DNA from: Clostridiales bacterium | GTDB lineage: Bacteria > Bacillota > Clostridia > Oscillospirales > Ruminococcaceae | Direction of reading: 5' to 3' | Assembly (NCBI GenBank): GCA_012519635.1 | Contig: JAAYPV010000077.1 | Coordinates: 1 to 50,330 of the forward strand | DNA length: 50,330 bases | In this document: in pieces, positions 1 to 8,018 of the stretch | Layout of the letters: each line of letters opens with the position of its first letter | Position numbering within the stretch: position 1 is the stretch's first letter | Notes under the pieces: model-generated | Database searches by the model: none | What the model saw: the letters and a program-made list of their open reading frames with translations, nothing else | What the model was told of the DNA's origin: nothing | Made by a program: the position numbers and the translations under genes

Positions 1-1557
1 ATTTCAGGCTTTGCAAGCAACGCGGCTAAGCTAGCAGCAGATGTCGACCAGAGCGGTACTGTTGATGCTGATGATGTAAAGTATCTCAAAGAATTCGTTT
101 TAGGAAAGATTGGAGAGTTTCCGGTTAATGCACCTGAGGTTCCAACGGCTGATATTCAGAAGATGGAGTCTATGTTCAGTTCAGTAAAGCTTGCTGCTGG
201 GTATAAGGAGAATGGAAACAATAATCCATTATATACTCAAAGATTTGGTGCAGATCCTGGAGTACTGGTTTACAAAGACAGGGTATATGTTTATACCACA
301 AATGATGTTTTGCAGTATGGTAGCAATGGAAATGTAATTGACAATAATTATTCAGATGTTAATAAAATAAATTGTATCTCATCAGCTGATTTAGTCAACT
401 GGACAGATCATGGTCCCATTTCAGTCGCTGGTCCAAGTGGTGCTTGTACTTGGGCATCTCAGTCATGGGCTCCGACTGCAGCTTACAAAACAATAAACGG
501 GAAGGATAAGTTTTTCTTATACTTCTGTAATAATGCAAGTGGAATAGGAGTTCTTACAAGTGATAGTCCTACAGGTCCTTGGGTTGACCCTATAGGAAAG
601 GCTTTGGTATCAAGACAAACTCCAAATGCAAATGTTACATGGCTTTTCGACCCAGCAGTATTTGTTGATGATGATGGAACAGGGTATCTTTACTTTGGTG
701 GAGGAGTACCTGAAGGACAGAATGCAAATCCAAAAACAGCCAGGGTCGTAAAGCTTGGTGCTGACATGATAAGTCTTGATGGAATTCCACAAGAAATAGA
801 TGCACCATATATGTTTGAGGATTCAGGGATAAATAAGATTGGCAATACCTATTATTACAGCTATTGTACAAACTGGAGTACCAGTGGAAATAACTTAGGT
901 ATTGGAAGTGGACAGATAGCATATATGACCAGCAGTAGTCCGATGGGTCCATTTACTTATAGAGGCATAATGTTTGTAAATCAGGGTACATTCTTTGGAT
1001 TATATGGTAACAATCATCATACACTAGCTGAATTTAAAGGACAGTATTATTTGTTCTATCATGCAAGAGCAGTTGAGTCAGCGGCAGGTCTTACTGGAAA
1101 CTATCGTTCGCCACAGGTTGATAAGGTTACAATTAATCCAGATGGAACAATTAAATCTGTTACTGGAACGATGAAGGGAGTATCTCAGATACAGACACTT
1201 AATCCATATGAAACGGTTCAGGCAGAAACAATATATCGTCAAGGAGGAAATAATGTTATTGGACTTGGCGATACAACAGTAAAGACGGCAAAAGGTTCCT
1301 GGTTGGGAGTTAAGGGTGCTGCATTTAAGGATGGTGCAAAATCAATTACAGTTCGCGTGAAATCAGCTACTAATAATGCAATAAAGATTTGCACAGGTAG
1401 TGAGACTGGAACAGTGGTAGGTTATGTTGATGTTCCAGCAACTGGTGGTAATTTTGCAGAGATAACCTATGGAATATCCAATATTTCAGGAACACAGGAT
1501 GTTTACTTCATATTCAGTGGTGAAATGGAGATAGATTCTTGGTCATTCAGTAGTTAA
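1..1557 (+). CDS. Dockerin-GH43-CBM6 glycoside hydrolase (5' end outside window)
   Basis: The reading frame is open from base 1, so the gene starts before the window. The first 45 codons are the end of a dockerin: the calcium-loop repeat DVDQSGTVDADD is followed by a GKIGEFP tail. Next comes a five-bladed GH43 catalytic domain. The likely catalytic base is the Asp at 253-255 (GADPGVLVY), the pKa-modulating Asp is at 649-651 (DPAVFVDDDG), and the general acid Glu is at 817-819 (FEDSGINK). The last ~125 residues, from VQAETIYRQGG, look like a CBM6 beta-sandwich. GH43 enzymes usually cleave xylosidic or arabinosyl linkages; the exact substrate cannot be read here. The dockerin implies export and attachment to a cohesin on a cellulosome. 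It lies N-terminal to the catalytic domain. A strong terminator follows. Confidence 0.9.
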   Translation: MSGFASNAAKLAADVDQSGTVDADDVKYLKEFVLGKIGEFPVNAPEVPTADIQKMESMFSSVKLAAGYKENGNNNPLYTQRFGADPGVLVYKDRVYVYTTNDVLQYGSNGNVIDNNYSDVNKINCISSADLVNWTDHGPISVAGPSGACTWASQSWAPTAAYKTINGKDKFFLYFCNNASGIGVLTSDSPTGPWVDPIGKALVSRQTPNANVTWLFDPAVFVDDDGTGYLYFGGGVPEGQNANPKTARVVKLGADMISLDGIPQEIDAPYMFEDSGINKIGNTYYYSYCTNWSTSGNNLGIGSGQIAYMTSSSPMGPFTYRGIMFVNQGTFFGLYGNNHHTLAEFKGQYYLFYHARAVESAAGLTGNYRSPQVDKVTINPDGTIKSVTGTMKGVSQIQTLNPYETVQAETIYRQGGNNVIGLGDTTVKTAKGSWLGVKGAAFKDGAKSITVRVKSATNNAIKICTGSETGTVVGYVDVPATGGNFAEITYGISNISGTQDVYFIFSGEMEIDSWSFSS

Positions 1558-1568
1558 ACATAATAAAG

Positions 1569-1606
1569 AAATCACCCTCTGTATATATATACAGAGGGTG
1601 ATTTTA
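1569..1606 (+). terminator. Intrinsic terminator after GH43 gene
   Basis: A 32-bp perfect palindrome (arm ATCACCCTCTGTATAT, 1571-1586) is flanked by AA and TTTT. It sits 13 bases after the GH43 stop codon. The symmetry makes it usable on either strand, but only the + strand gene ends here. Confidence 0.85.
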
Positions 1607-2004
1607 TCCATAATTGACTTAACAATCATTTAAATAAACTGATTAGTAAGAAATTGTTTATGGACATAAAATTCTTATTTAGAATCTTCAAATTGTAAGA
1701 TTCTACACATATTTATTTATCTCTACTATATATTATATATACTTATGGGATATCTTCAATAACAGAATTATTACATTTAATTGCATTTTATTAACAAAGG
1801 TAACGAAAAAATTAACATTAATTGTTTATTCATAAGTTATTATAATTAGTTAATTTTTTATTAATAGTATGTTAATATATGTTCTTTAGCAGTAAATTTG
1901 GTAAAAAACACAAACGTCTTTTGCTGAAAATAATCCGGATAAAATTATTGCATATATATTCTGTTTAGGTTATAATTATTATATGAAGGTTGGTGGAATA
2001 AATT
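1607..2004 (+). promoter_or_regulatory. Gene-free AT-rich region with nadE promoter
   Basis: About 400 bases without a plausible gene. Near its 3' end is a sigma-A type promoter: -35 TTGCAT at 1948-1953, a 17-bp spacer, and -10 TATAAT at 1971-1976, about 30 bases before the nadE start. The rest is AT-rich with no repeat or RNA structure that I recognise. Confidence 0.6.
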
Positions 2005-3897
2005 ATGAATAGTGGATTTGTAAAGATAGCATGTGCAACCCCAGATATAAAGGTTGCTGATTGTGAACATAATGCTGAAGAGATTGTAAAAATGATTTTT
2101 ACTGCTAAAAGCAGGGGGGCAAAACTAATTGCATTTCCTGAGCTTTGTTTAACTGGTTCTACCTGTGGTGATTTGTTTTTTCAGCATACTTTAATCCAAT
2201 CTACAAAAAAAGCACTTTCAGACATAATAAACAGGACAAAGGATTTAGATATACTCATTGTTATCGGCTTGCCATATCAACATAAGGATAAGCTATATGA
2301 TTGCGGAGCCTTTATTTACAAGGGCAGGCTTTTAGGACTGGTTCCAAATAATGGTAGCGTTGAGGGAAGGTCGAGATATTTTGAGAGTAAAATTTCTAAT
2401 GACTGTGTTCAATTCAATGGCTATTCCGTTCACTTTGGTACAAATATAATTTTTGTGAATGAAAATATGCCTGAATTTAAGATAGGAATTGAAATATCAG
2501 CCGATTTATTGCTTGGTGGTACTTCAGGACTTGTAAAGGCTGGAGCAACACTGATAATCAACTTATCTGCAAGCCATGAAATAGTAGGAGCCTCAGAGAA
2601 TAGGCGTACAATTGTAAAGGCGAAGTCGAGAGGATTACTTTGCGCATATGCTCATGTGAATTCCGGTATAGGCGAATCGACAACTGATTTGGTTTTTGCG
2701 GGACATAATTTAATTGCTGAAAATGGAGTTATCTTGAGTGAATCAGAGCTTTTCAAAAGCGGGATATGTTATGCAGATATAGATTTTCAAATCTTACAAA
2801 GTGAAAGAATTCGTTCAACGGAATTTATATTACAAGATGAGGGTTATAGATTTGAACTTTTCTCGATGGAAAAAAATCAAATTAATATAGAAAGAAAGTT
2901 TTCGCAAATGCCATTTATTCCTAATAATAAGGATGAAATTGATAAGTTCTGCTTTGAGACTTACCAAATTCAGGTAGTGGGTCTTGCCTCAAGAATGAAG
3001 CATATAGGCTGTAAAAGACTGATTTTAGGGTTATCAGGTGGACTTGACTCAACTCTAGCATTAATAGTTGCAGTCCATACAATGGATATGCTTGGGCTTG
3101 ACAGAAAAGGAATAATAGCAGTTGTAATGCCTTGCTTTGGAACATCGGACAGGACATATAATAATGCGTGCAGGCTTGCTGAGGCATATGGTATTACATT
3201 AAAGGAAATTAATATAAAGGATAGTGTTTTAAAGCATTTCGAGGATATTGGGCAGGATGTGAATAATCACGATAGCACATATGAAAATGCACAAGCAAGG
3301 GAGCGTACACAGATTTTAATGGATATTGCTAACCAGCAGAATGGACTGCTTATCGGAACTGGTGATTTATCTGAGCTTGCACTTGGTTGGACAACCTATA
3401 ATGCTGACCATATGTCAATGTATAGTTTAAATGCTTCAATTCCTAAAACATTAGTACGATATATGGTAAGTTTTGAGGCGAAAAACTCCAATGAGGAAAT
3501 AAAAGCTGTTTTAATGGATATAAATCAAACACCAATAAGTCCGGAATTGCTTCCACCAACATTGGATGGTTCAATATCTCAAAAAACAGAGGATATAGTA
3601 GGCCCATATGAATTACATGATTTCTTATTGTATTATGTGGTGAGATATGGTTTTGAGCCTAAGAAGATTTATCGTATGGCGAAGCTTGCTTTTGATGGGA
3701 TTTACACAGGTGATGTGATTTTAAAATGGCAAAGAGTATTTTACAGGAGATTTTTCTCACAGCAGTTCAAGCGTTCATGCTCACCTGATGGAGTTAAAAC
3801 GGGAAATATTTCTTTATCTCCAAGAGGTTCATTTATAATGCCAAGTGATGCTTGCGTAAATGCATGGCTGAAAAGTCTTGATGAGTGTGAGGAATAG
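2005..3897 (+). CDS. nadE: NAD+ synthetase with degenerate glutaminase domain
   Basis: The 630-residue protein has the two-domain layout of glutamine-dependent NadE, the last step of NAD synthesis (NaAD amidation). The N-terminal ~270 residues form a nitrilase-like CN-hydrolase domain. The C-terminal half is an ATP-pyrophosphatase synthetase with the PP-loop LSGGLDST (near 3030), the GTGDLSELALGW motif and NADHMSMY. The synthetase motifs look intact. The glutaminase triad (Glu-Lys-Cys in the family) does not: Glu46 is kept in FPELCLTG. The Lys expected in VPK is Asn115 (VPNNG), and the Cys expected in EICED is Ser165 (EISADL, codon tca at 2497-2499). I infer an ammonia-dependent enzyme. The start is supported by a promoter and a GGTGGA ribosome site just upstream. 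pyrE follows in the same direction. Confidence 0.92.
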   Translation: MNSGFVKIACATPDIKVADCEHNAEEIVKMIFTAKSRGAKLIAFPELCLTGSTCGDLFFQHTLIQSTKKALSDIINRTKDLDILIVIGLPYQHKDKLYDCGAFIYKGRLLGLVPNNGSVEGRSRYFESKISNDCVQFNGYSVHFGTNIIFVNENMPEFKIGIEISADLLLGGTSGLVKAGATLIINLSASHEIVGASENRRTIVKAKSRGLLCAYAHVNSGIGESTTDLVFAGHNLIAENGVILSESELFKSGICYADIDFQILQSERIRSTEFILQDEGYRFELFSMEKNQINIERKFSQMPFIPNNKDEIDKFCFETYQIQVVGLASRMKHIGCKRLILGLSGGLDSTLALIVAVHTMDMLGLDRKGIIAVVMPCFGTSDRTYNNACRLAEAYGITLKEINIKDSVLKHFEDIGQDVNNHDSTYENAQARERTQILMDIANQQNGLLIGTGDLSELALGWTTYNADHMSMYSLNASIPKTLVRYMVSFEAKNSNEEIKAVLMDINQTPISPELLPPTLDGSISQKTEDIVGPYELHDFLLYYVVRYGFEPKKIYRMAKLAFDGIYTGDVILKWQRVFYRRFFSQQFKRSCSPDGVKTGNISLSPRGSFIMPSDACVNAWLKSLDECEE

Positions 3898-3946
3898 ATG
3901 AATTAAGGTTTAATTAATATTATATTTATTATAGATGGAGGATAAT

Positions 3947-4597
3947 ATGAATTATAAGGAAAGTTTTATTAAGTTTATGGCGGAATGTGGAGTATTGACA
4001 TTTGGAGATTTTACATTAAAAAGTGGTAGAAGGGCACCATATTTTATTAATACAGGTAATTACAAAACAGGTACTCAGCTTGCAAAGCTAGGTGAATATT
4101 ACGCTGAATGCATTAAGGAAAATAATATTCCGGTTGATACATTGTTTGGGCCTGCATACAAGGGTATTCCTTTAGCAGTTGCATGCAGTATAGCAATGCA
4201 TAATAAATATGGCATGGAGGTTAACTACTGTTTTGACAGAAAGGAAGAAAAGGATCATGGAGAAGGCGGAGTTATTGTTGGGAAAAAGCTGACTGATAGC
4301 GAAAAGGTCGTAATAATTGAGGATGTTATAACTGCTGGAACAGCCATTCGTCAGGTTTTACCTGTTATAAAGGCTGCTGCTGATGTAGATGTAACTGGTA
4401 TGCTTATTTCTGTTGACAGAATGGAAAAGGGCAAGGGTGAGCGTTCAGCTGTACAGGAGGTTAATGAGGAATTAGGAATAAAGGTTTATCCTATAATTAC
4501 GGTTATTGACATAATCGAGGCGCTTAAAAATGATATTATTCCTGGTAAGGAATATCTGGAGAAGATGCTTGAATACAGAGAAACATATGGCGTTTAA
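3947..4597 (+). CDS. pyrE: Orotate phosphoribosyltransferase
   Basis: PyrE joins orotate and PRPP to give OMP in pyrimidine synthesis. The 216-residue protein carries the PRPP-binding motif VVIIEDVITAGTA (near 4309) and the FGPAYKGIPLA loop typical of the short bacterial form. I chose the ATG at 3947 rather than 3935, because the GGAGG ribosome site (3937-3941) overlaps the upstream ATG and lies 5 bases before 3947. It is about 50 bases downstream of nadE and 43 upstream of the phosphoglycerate mutase gene, so the three may be co-transcribed. No other pyr genes are nearby. Confidence 0.94.
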   Translation: MNYKESFIKFMAECGVLTFGDFTLKSGRRAPYFINTGNYKTGTQLAKLGEYYAECIKENNIPVDTLFGPAYKGIPLAVACSIAMHNKYGMEVNYCFDRKEEKDHGEGGVIVGKKLTDSEKVVIIEDVITAGTAIRQVLPVIKAAADVDVTGMLISVDRMEKGKGERSAVQEVNEELGIKVYPIITVIDIIEALKNDIIPGKEYLEKMLEYRETYGV

Positions 4598-4640
4598 TAT
4601 AATCTGGCTATAGTTAATTTTTAAGATTAGGAGCTTTTAT

Positions 4641-5849
4641 ATGAAATATGTTGTAATTTTATGTGATGGAATGGCAGATTATCCACTAAAAGAACTTGAT
4701 GGAAAAACTCCATTGGAGTATGCGAATACACCTAATTTTGACAGGCTGGCAAAAAAGGCTGAGGTGGGCTTGGTTAAGACAGTTTCAGATGGCATGAGTC
4801 CGGGTAGTGATGTTGCGAATTTGTCCGTGTTAGGATATGACCCTAAAAAGTATTATACAGGACGTTCACCATTAGAGGCTGGAAGTATTGGAGTAGATAT
4901 GCTTCCAACTGATGTATCGTTAAGGTGCAATTTGGTTACAGTTACTGATGAGCTGGATTATGAGGACAAAACAATACTTGATTATTGTGCAGATGATATA
5001 TCAACGGCTGAAGCAAAAATATTAATTGAATACCTTGCTGAACATCTTAATAGTGATGAATTTAAATTTTATAGTGGTGTAAGCTATCGTCATTGCCTAA
5101 TTTGGAGTAACGGAACTCTTGAAATCGGGAAATTGACTCCTCCACATGACATTATTGGTAAAGGTGTAAAAGAATATATTCCTACTCACAAAAATGCACA
5201 AAAGCTTTATGGTTTAATGAAAAAATCATATGACCTGCTTAAAAATCACCATGTTAATATAGCAAGGATTGAAAAAGGGCTTTGTCCAGCAAACAGTATA
5301 TGGCTATGGGGCGAGGGTGTAAGAGCAGAGCTTGATTCATTTAAAGATAAATTTGGATTAAAGGCATCAATGATTTCAGCAGTTGATTTATTAAAGGGTA
5401 TTGGTAAGTTTTCGAGTATGAATGTTGTTGAGGTTGAGGGTGCAACTGGATATATTGACACTAATTTTGAAGGAAAGGCAAATGCTGCATTGCAAGAGTT
5501 GCAAAAAGGTCAGGATTTTGTATATATTCATATTGAAGCACCTGATGAGTGTGGACATAGGAATGAGATAGAGAATAAGGTTAGGGCAATTGAACTTATT
5601 GATGAGAAAATTCTTGGACCAATTTTAGAAGGGCTTGAAAATATGGGCGATTACAGAATAATGGTAGTTCCCGACCATGCAACACCTATTTCATTGAGAA
5701 CGCATACTAATGACCCAGTACCATTTTTAATATACGACAGTACAAAGGATTTTGCTGGTGTTAATGTATTTAATGAGAAAACAGCAGAAAGCACAGGTGT
5801 TTATATAGAAAAAGGACATGAAATGATGGGAATGCTTTTAGGTAAGTAG
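4641..5849 (+). CDS. ApgM-type 2,3-BPG-independent phosphoglycerate mutase or putative homoserine kinase
   Basis: A 402-residue member of the alkaline-phosphatase-like metalloenzyme superfamily, of the archaeal-type ApgM branch. Visible motifs are the N-terminal metal site LCDGMADYPL, the Ser/Asp region GSDVANLSVLGYDP with GRSPLEAGSIG, and the C-terminal metal site VVPDHATPISLRTH. The length fits this branch (about 400) rather than the ~510-residue GpmI. Members in clostridia are annotated either as phosphoglycerate mutase or, when near threonine genes, as a proposed homoserine kinase. No threonine gene is nearby here, so the mutase reading is slightly favoured but not proven. The ATG follows an AGGAG site. 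Confidence 0.85.
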   Translation: MKYVVILCDGMADYPLKELDGKTPLEYANTPNFDRLAKKAEVGLVKTVSDGMSPGSDVANLSVLGYDPKKYYTGRSPLEAGSIGVDMLPTDVSLRCNLVTVTDELDYEDKTILDYCADDISTAEAKILIEYLAEHLNSDEFKFYSGVSYRHCLIWSNGTLEIGKLTPPHDIIGKGVKEYIPTHKNAQKLYGLMKKSYDLLKNHHVNIARIEKGLCPANSIWLWGEGVRAELDSFKDKFGLKASMISAVDLLKGIGKFSSMNVVEVEGATGYIDTNFEGKANAALQELQKGQDFVYIHIEAPDECGHRNEIENKVRAIELIDEKILGPILEGLENMGDYRIMVVPDHATPISLRTHTNDPVPFLIYDSTKDFAGVNVFNEKTAESTGVYIEKGHEMMGMLLGK

Positions 5850-5929
5850 TACAAAATAAAAAGTCTGTTTTATTTATTGATTATTTACATATAATTCACT
5901 TAGGATTAATCACTAAAAAATAAAGAGTG

Positions 5930-5935
5930 TATAAT
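5930..5935 (+). promoter_or_regulatory. -10 element for the riboswitch transcript
   Basis: A perfect TATAAT lies about 30 bases before the c-di-GMP aptamer. The -35 region (about 5907-5912) is poor. Confidence 0.45.
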
Positions 5936-5960
5936 ATTAAAGAAACAAAAAAGCATTATA

Positions 5961-6041
5961 GAAAAGTGAATATTTTGGCAAACTTATCGAAAGGTAAGGA
6001 CGCAAAGCTATAGGGCCTATTATATGGCAGCCAGTTGCAAT
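5961..6041 (+). ncRNA. c-di-GMP-I (GEMM) riboswitch aptamer
   Basis: The sequence contains the class I c-di-GMP riboswitch core in order. GGCAAAC is at 5977-5983. A stem CTTATC/GGTAAG (5983-5988 with 5993-5998) is capped by a GAAA tetraloop. GACGCAAAGCTA, GGGCC (6013-6017) and GGCAGCCAG (6026-6034) follow, then TTGC, which pairs with the 5' GCAA. The spacing and conserved bases are those of the family. A terminator starts 14 bases later, so c-di-GMP probably controls read-through into the downstream cohesin-dockerin gene. A short alternative hairpin, CGAC/GTCG (6045-6048 with 6055-6058), overlaps the 5' arm of that terminator and could act as an antiterminator. ON or OFF polarity cannot be settled by eye. 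Confidence 0.93.
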
Positions 6042-6054
6042 TATCGACATTCAA

Positions 6055-6086
6055 GTCGGCATCCTTATAAGGGTGCCGGCTTTTTA
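6055..6086 (+). terminator. Riboswitch expression-platform terminator
   Basis: A GC-rich hairpin of about 11 bp (GTCGGCATCCT against GGGTGCCGGC, with two G-U pairs) is followed by TTTTT at 6081-6085. It sits between the aptamer and the start codon at 6109. Confidence 0.88.
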
Positions 6087-6108
6087 AATTATATGAGGAG
6101 GGTTTTTT

Positions 6109-6816
6109 GTGAAAACAGCAGTAAGGAAATTAGTCAGCAGTTTAACAACTATTGCAATTGCTTTTTCAGCTATGTCTTTCACAGCTTTGTAAAAGAAAAC
6201 AAAGACATTGAAGCAAAAACAGAATTAGTTTTTTATAACCAGGAAACTTATGCTGGAGATATTGTTACTGTTACAGTAGGCATAAAAAAACAATCCGGGA
6301 ATTACTGCTTTTGGTGCAATTTTGAGTTTTGATGAGGGGTTAGAGTTTGTTGGCTATAAAAATTCAGGTTTGTTTTCAATGTTAAATATTTATAAAGTTG
6401 ATAATAAGATAGCAGTTTCAGGGGGTTCAGTTTTAGGCAGTACTGAAGATGGTGCAATTATAAATTTGCGTTTAAAGATTCCTGAAGGGGCTGAAGCAGG
6501 AAAAGTATATGAATTGAATTGGGATAGAATAAACTTATTATCAAGTATGAATGGTTCAGTGGAAGCAGCAATAATATGCGGAGAGGTAACTATAATTGAA
6601 AAAGACAAAATGCTTATGGGTGATTTAAATTATGATGAAATAATAGATTCAGATGACGCAATAATTGTACTTAAAATTTTTAATGATTTAATGCTTGGGA
6701 AAAATCACTTGGCAGAAGTGGAACTAAAGGTTGCAGATATTGACGGTGATGGTGAAGTAACTTCATCTGATGCTGTTTTAATACTTAAATATAATAATTT
6801 ATGTATGCTTTATTAA
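6109..6816 (+). pseudogene. Cohesin-dockerin adaptor scaffoldin (ScaC-like), frame disrupted twice
   Basis: A GTG start at 6109 follows a GAGGAGGG site and encodes a signal peptide (MKTAVRKLVSSLTTIAIAF...), but TAA stops it at 6190. The next ~35 codons (LVFYNQETYAGDIVTVTVGI) continue in another frame. At the seven-A run 6284-6290 the sense frame returns to the first one and reads NNPGITAFGAILSFDEGLEF, a textbook cohesin strand. The cohesin continues to about 6600. It is followed by a dockerin with two calcium loops (GDLNYDEIIDSDDA and ADIDGDGEVTSSDA). One missing base near 6188 and one extra A in the run would restore a single ORF of about 235 residues. That layout, signal peptide-cohesin-dockerin, matches adaptor scaffoldins such as R. 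flavefaciens ScaC. It could be a true pseudogene or could carry sequencing errors. Confidence 0.8.
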
Positions 6817-6911
6817 ACTACAACTTGTGAAGAAGTTTTTAAGAGCTAATTGCTAATAAATAATAAACTTTCAACAACAATAAACCAAACTCCAAAATAA
6901 AAAATAGATAA

Positions 6912-6946
6912 GGACTGCAATATAATTTTATTGCAGCCCTTTTTTG
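6912..6946 (+). terminator. Terminator after the cohesin-dockerin gene
   Basis: The stem CTGCAATA/TATTGCAG (6915-6922 with 6929-6936) is followed by a T-run (6940-6945). It lies about 100 bases downstream of the stop codon. Confidence 0.75.
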
Positions 6947-7036
6947 CTATTTTTGCTATAAGATATAAAATTAAGAGATATTACTTAAAACACCCATAAG
7001 ATAACTTTGACTAGGTGTTTGAAGGCTATTATAGTC

Positions 7037-7588
7037 TTATTTTAATTTTCTTGTGAGTTCTACAAGGTTAAAAAGTAAATTTTTAATGATTCCCTTAGTT
7101 GTTTCATCAGTTAAAACGCCGTTGCTATCAACTTTATCCTGCACTGAGGCAACCATAACCTCAGGTTGATTTACCACATGCATATTTAGAAAAACGCAGG
7201 TTTGTCTTAGATGATATTGAGCCCTTGCAGTAGCTAAATTACCGATAGAAGCACCCATAATAGCAAGTGGCTTATTGTCAAATGAGTTATCGCCATAAGG
7301 ACGCGAAGCCCAATCCATAGCATTTTTAAGCACACCTGGAATGGAGTAATTATACTCAGGTGTAGCAATTAAAATTGCATCAGCTGTTTTGATTTTATCT
7401 TTAAACTCCAAAACTGATGATGGCGCTTGTCCATCAAGGTCCTGATTATATAATGGAATGTTTGCCAAATCGAATATTTCAAGTTCAGTATTTTCAGGCA
7501 GAAGCTCTGAAGCTGCTCTTAGCAGAGCTTTATTATAAGAATCATTTCTTAAGCTGCCAGCAAAGCCTAAAATTTTTATTTTATTCAT
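7037..7588 (-). CDS. NADPH-dependent FMN reductase family flavoprotein
   Basis: A 183-residue flavodoxin-fold protein of the FMN reductase/azoreductase group (ChrR/YieF-like). The FMN phosphate loop GSLRNDSYNKAL is at residues 11-22. The flavin-contact motif TPEYNYSIPGVLKNAMDW lies around residues 78-95, and GASIGNLATARAQ follows. Such enzymes reduce quinones, chromate, azo dyes or free FMN with NAD(P)H; the true substrate is unknown. The start has an AAGGAG site. It is monocistronic, and convergent with the cohesin-dockerin gene upstream in the window. Confidence 0.9.
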   Translation of the reverse strand: MNKIKILGFAGSLRNDSYNKALLRAASELLPENTELEIFDLANIPLYNQDLDGQAPSSVLEFKDKIKTADAILIATPEYNYSIPGVLKNAMDWASRPYGDNSFDNKPLAIMGASIGNLATARAQYHLRQTCVFLNMHVVNQPEVMVASVQDKVDSNGVLTDETTKGIIKNLLFNLVELTRKLK

Positions 7589-8018
7589 AATTTCAACTCC
7601 TTGTCAAAATAGATTTGTTTTCAGCGTCAATATATTTATAATATGTTATAATTTAAATTTTATCATAAAGAATAATATTTTTCAATAATTAGTAAAAATA
7701 ATTATAAATATTCACAAATAGTTTACCAAATATTCAATATATAAATTTTACACATGTTACAAGCATAAAATTATAGAATAACTTATATATATTGAACAAG
7801 TTTTATATTAACTTTTGCAGTAATTTATAAAAAAATATTATAGTAGTGCTTAAATATATTGAAAAATAACAATAAATATGGTAAACTAATAAATAGCTTA
7901 TGTTGGGAAAGATTATTGCAAATTTACATCTTAAAAAGGTAACTTGTAATTATTTTTCACATTGTTTTATATTATAAAATAAGTATTATATAAGAAAATC
8001 AGGTTGGAGGGTTTACAT
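7589..8018. other. Gene-free divergent promoter region
   Basis: About 430 very AT-rich bases between two divergently transcribed genes, which must hold both promoters. Apart from the two ribosome binding sites at its edges (AAGGAG on the minus strand, GGAGG on the plus strand) I see no convincing hexamer pair, repeat or structured RNA. Confidence 0.5.

Noticed and set aside
6284-6290. Programmed -1 frameshift site at the A7 run
   Set aside because: The shift needed here is +1 (or -2) relative to the frame upstream; -1 slippage leads to a quick stop. The gene also has an earlier stop at 6190 that slippage at this site could not bypass.
6024-6332. A 102-codon open frame starting inside the riboswitch
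   Set aside because: Its first ~55 codons run through the aptamer, the terminator and the signal-peptide coding region in the wrong frame. Only its last third is real cohesin sequence, so it is part of the disrupted gene at 6109-6816.
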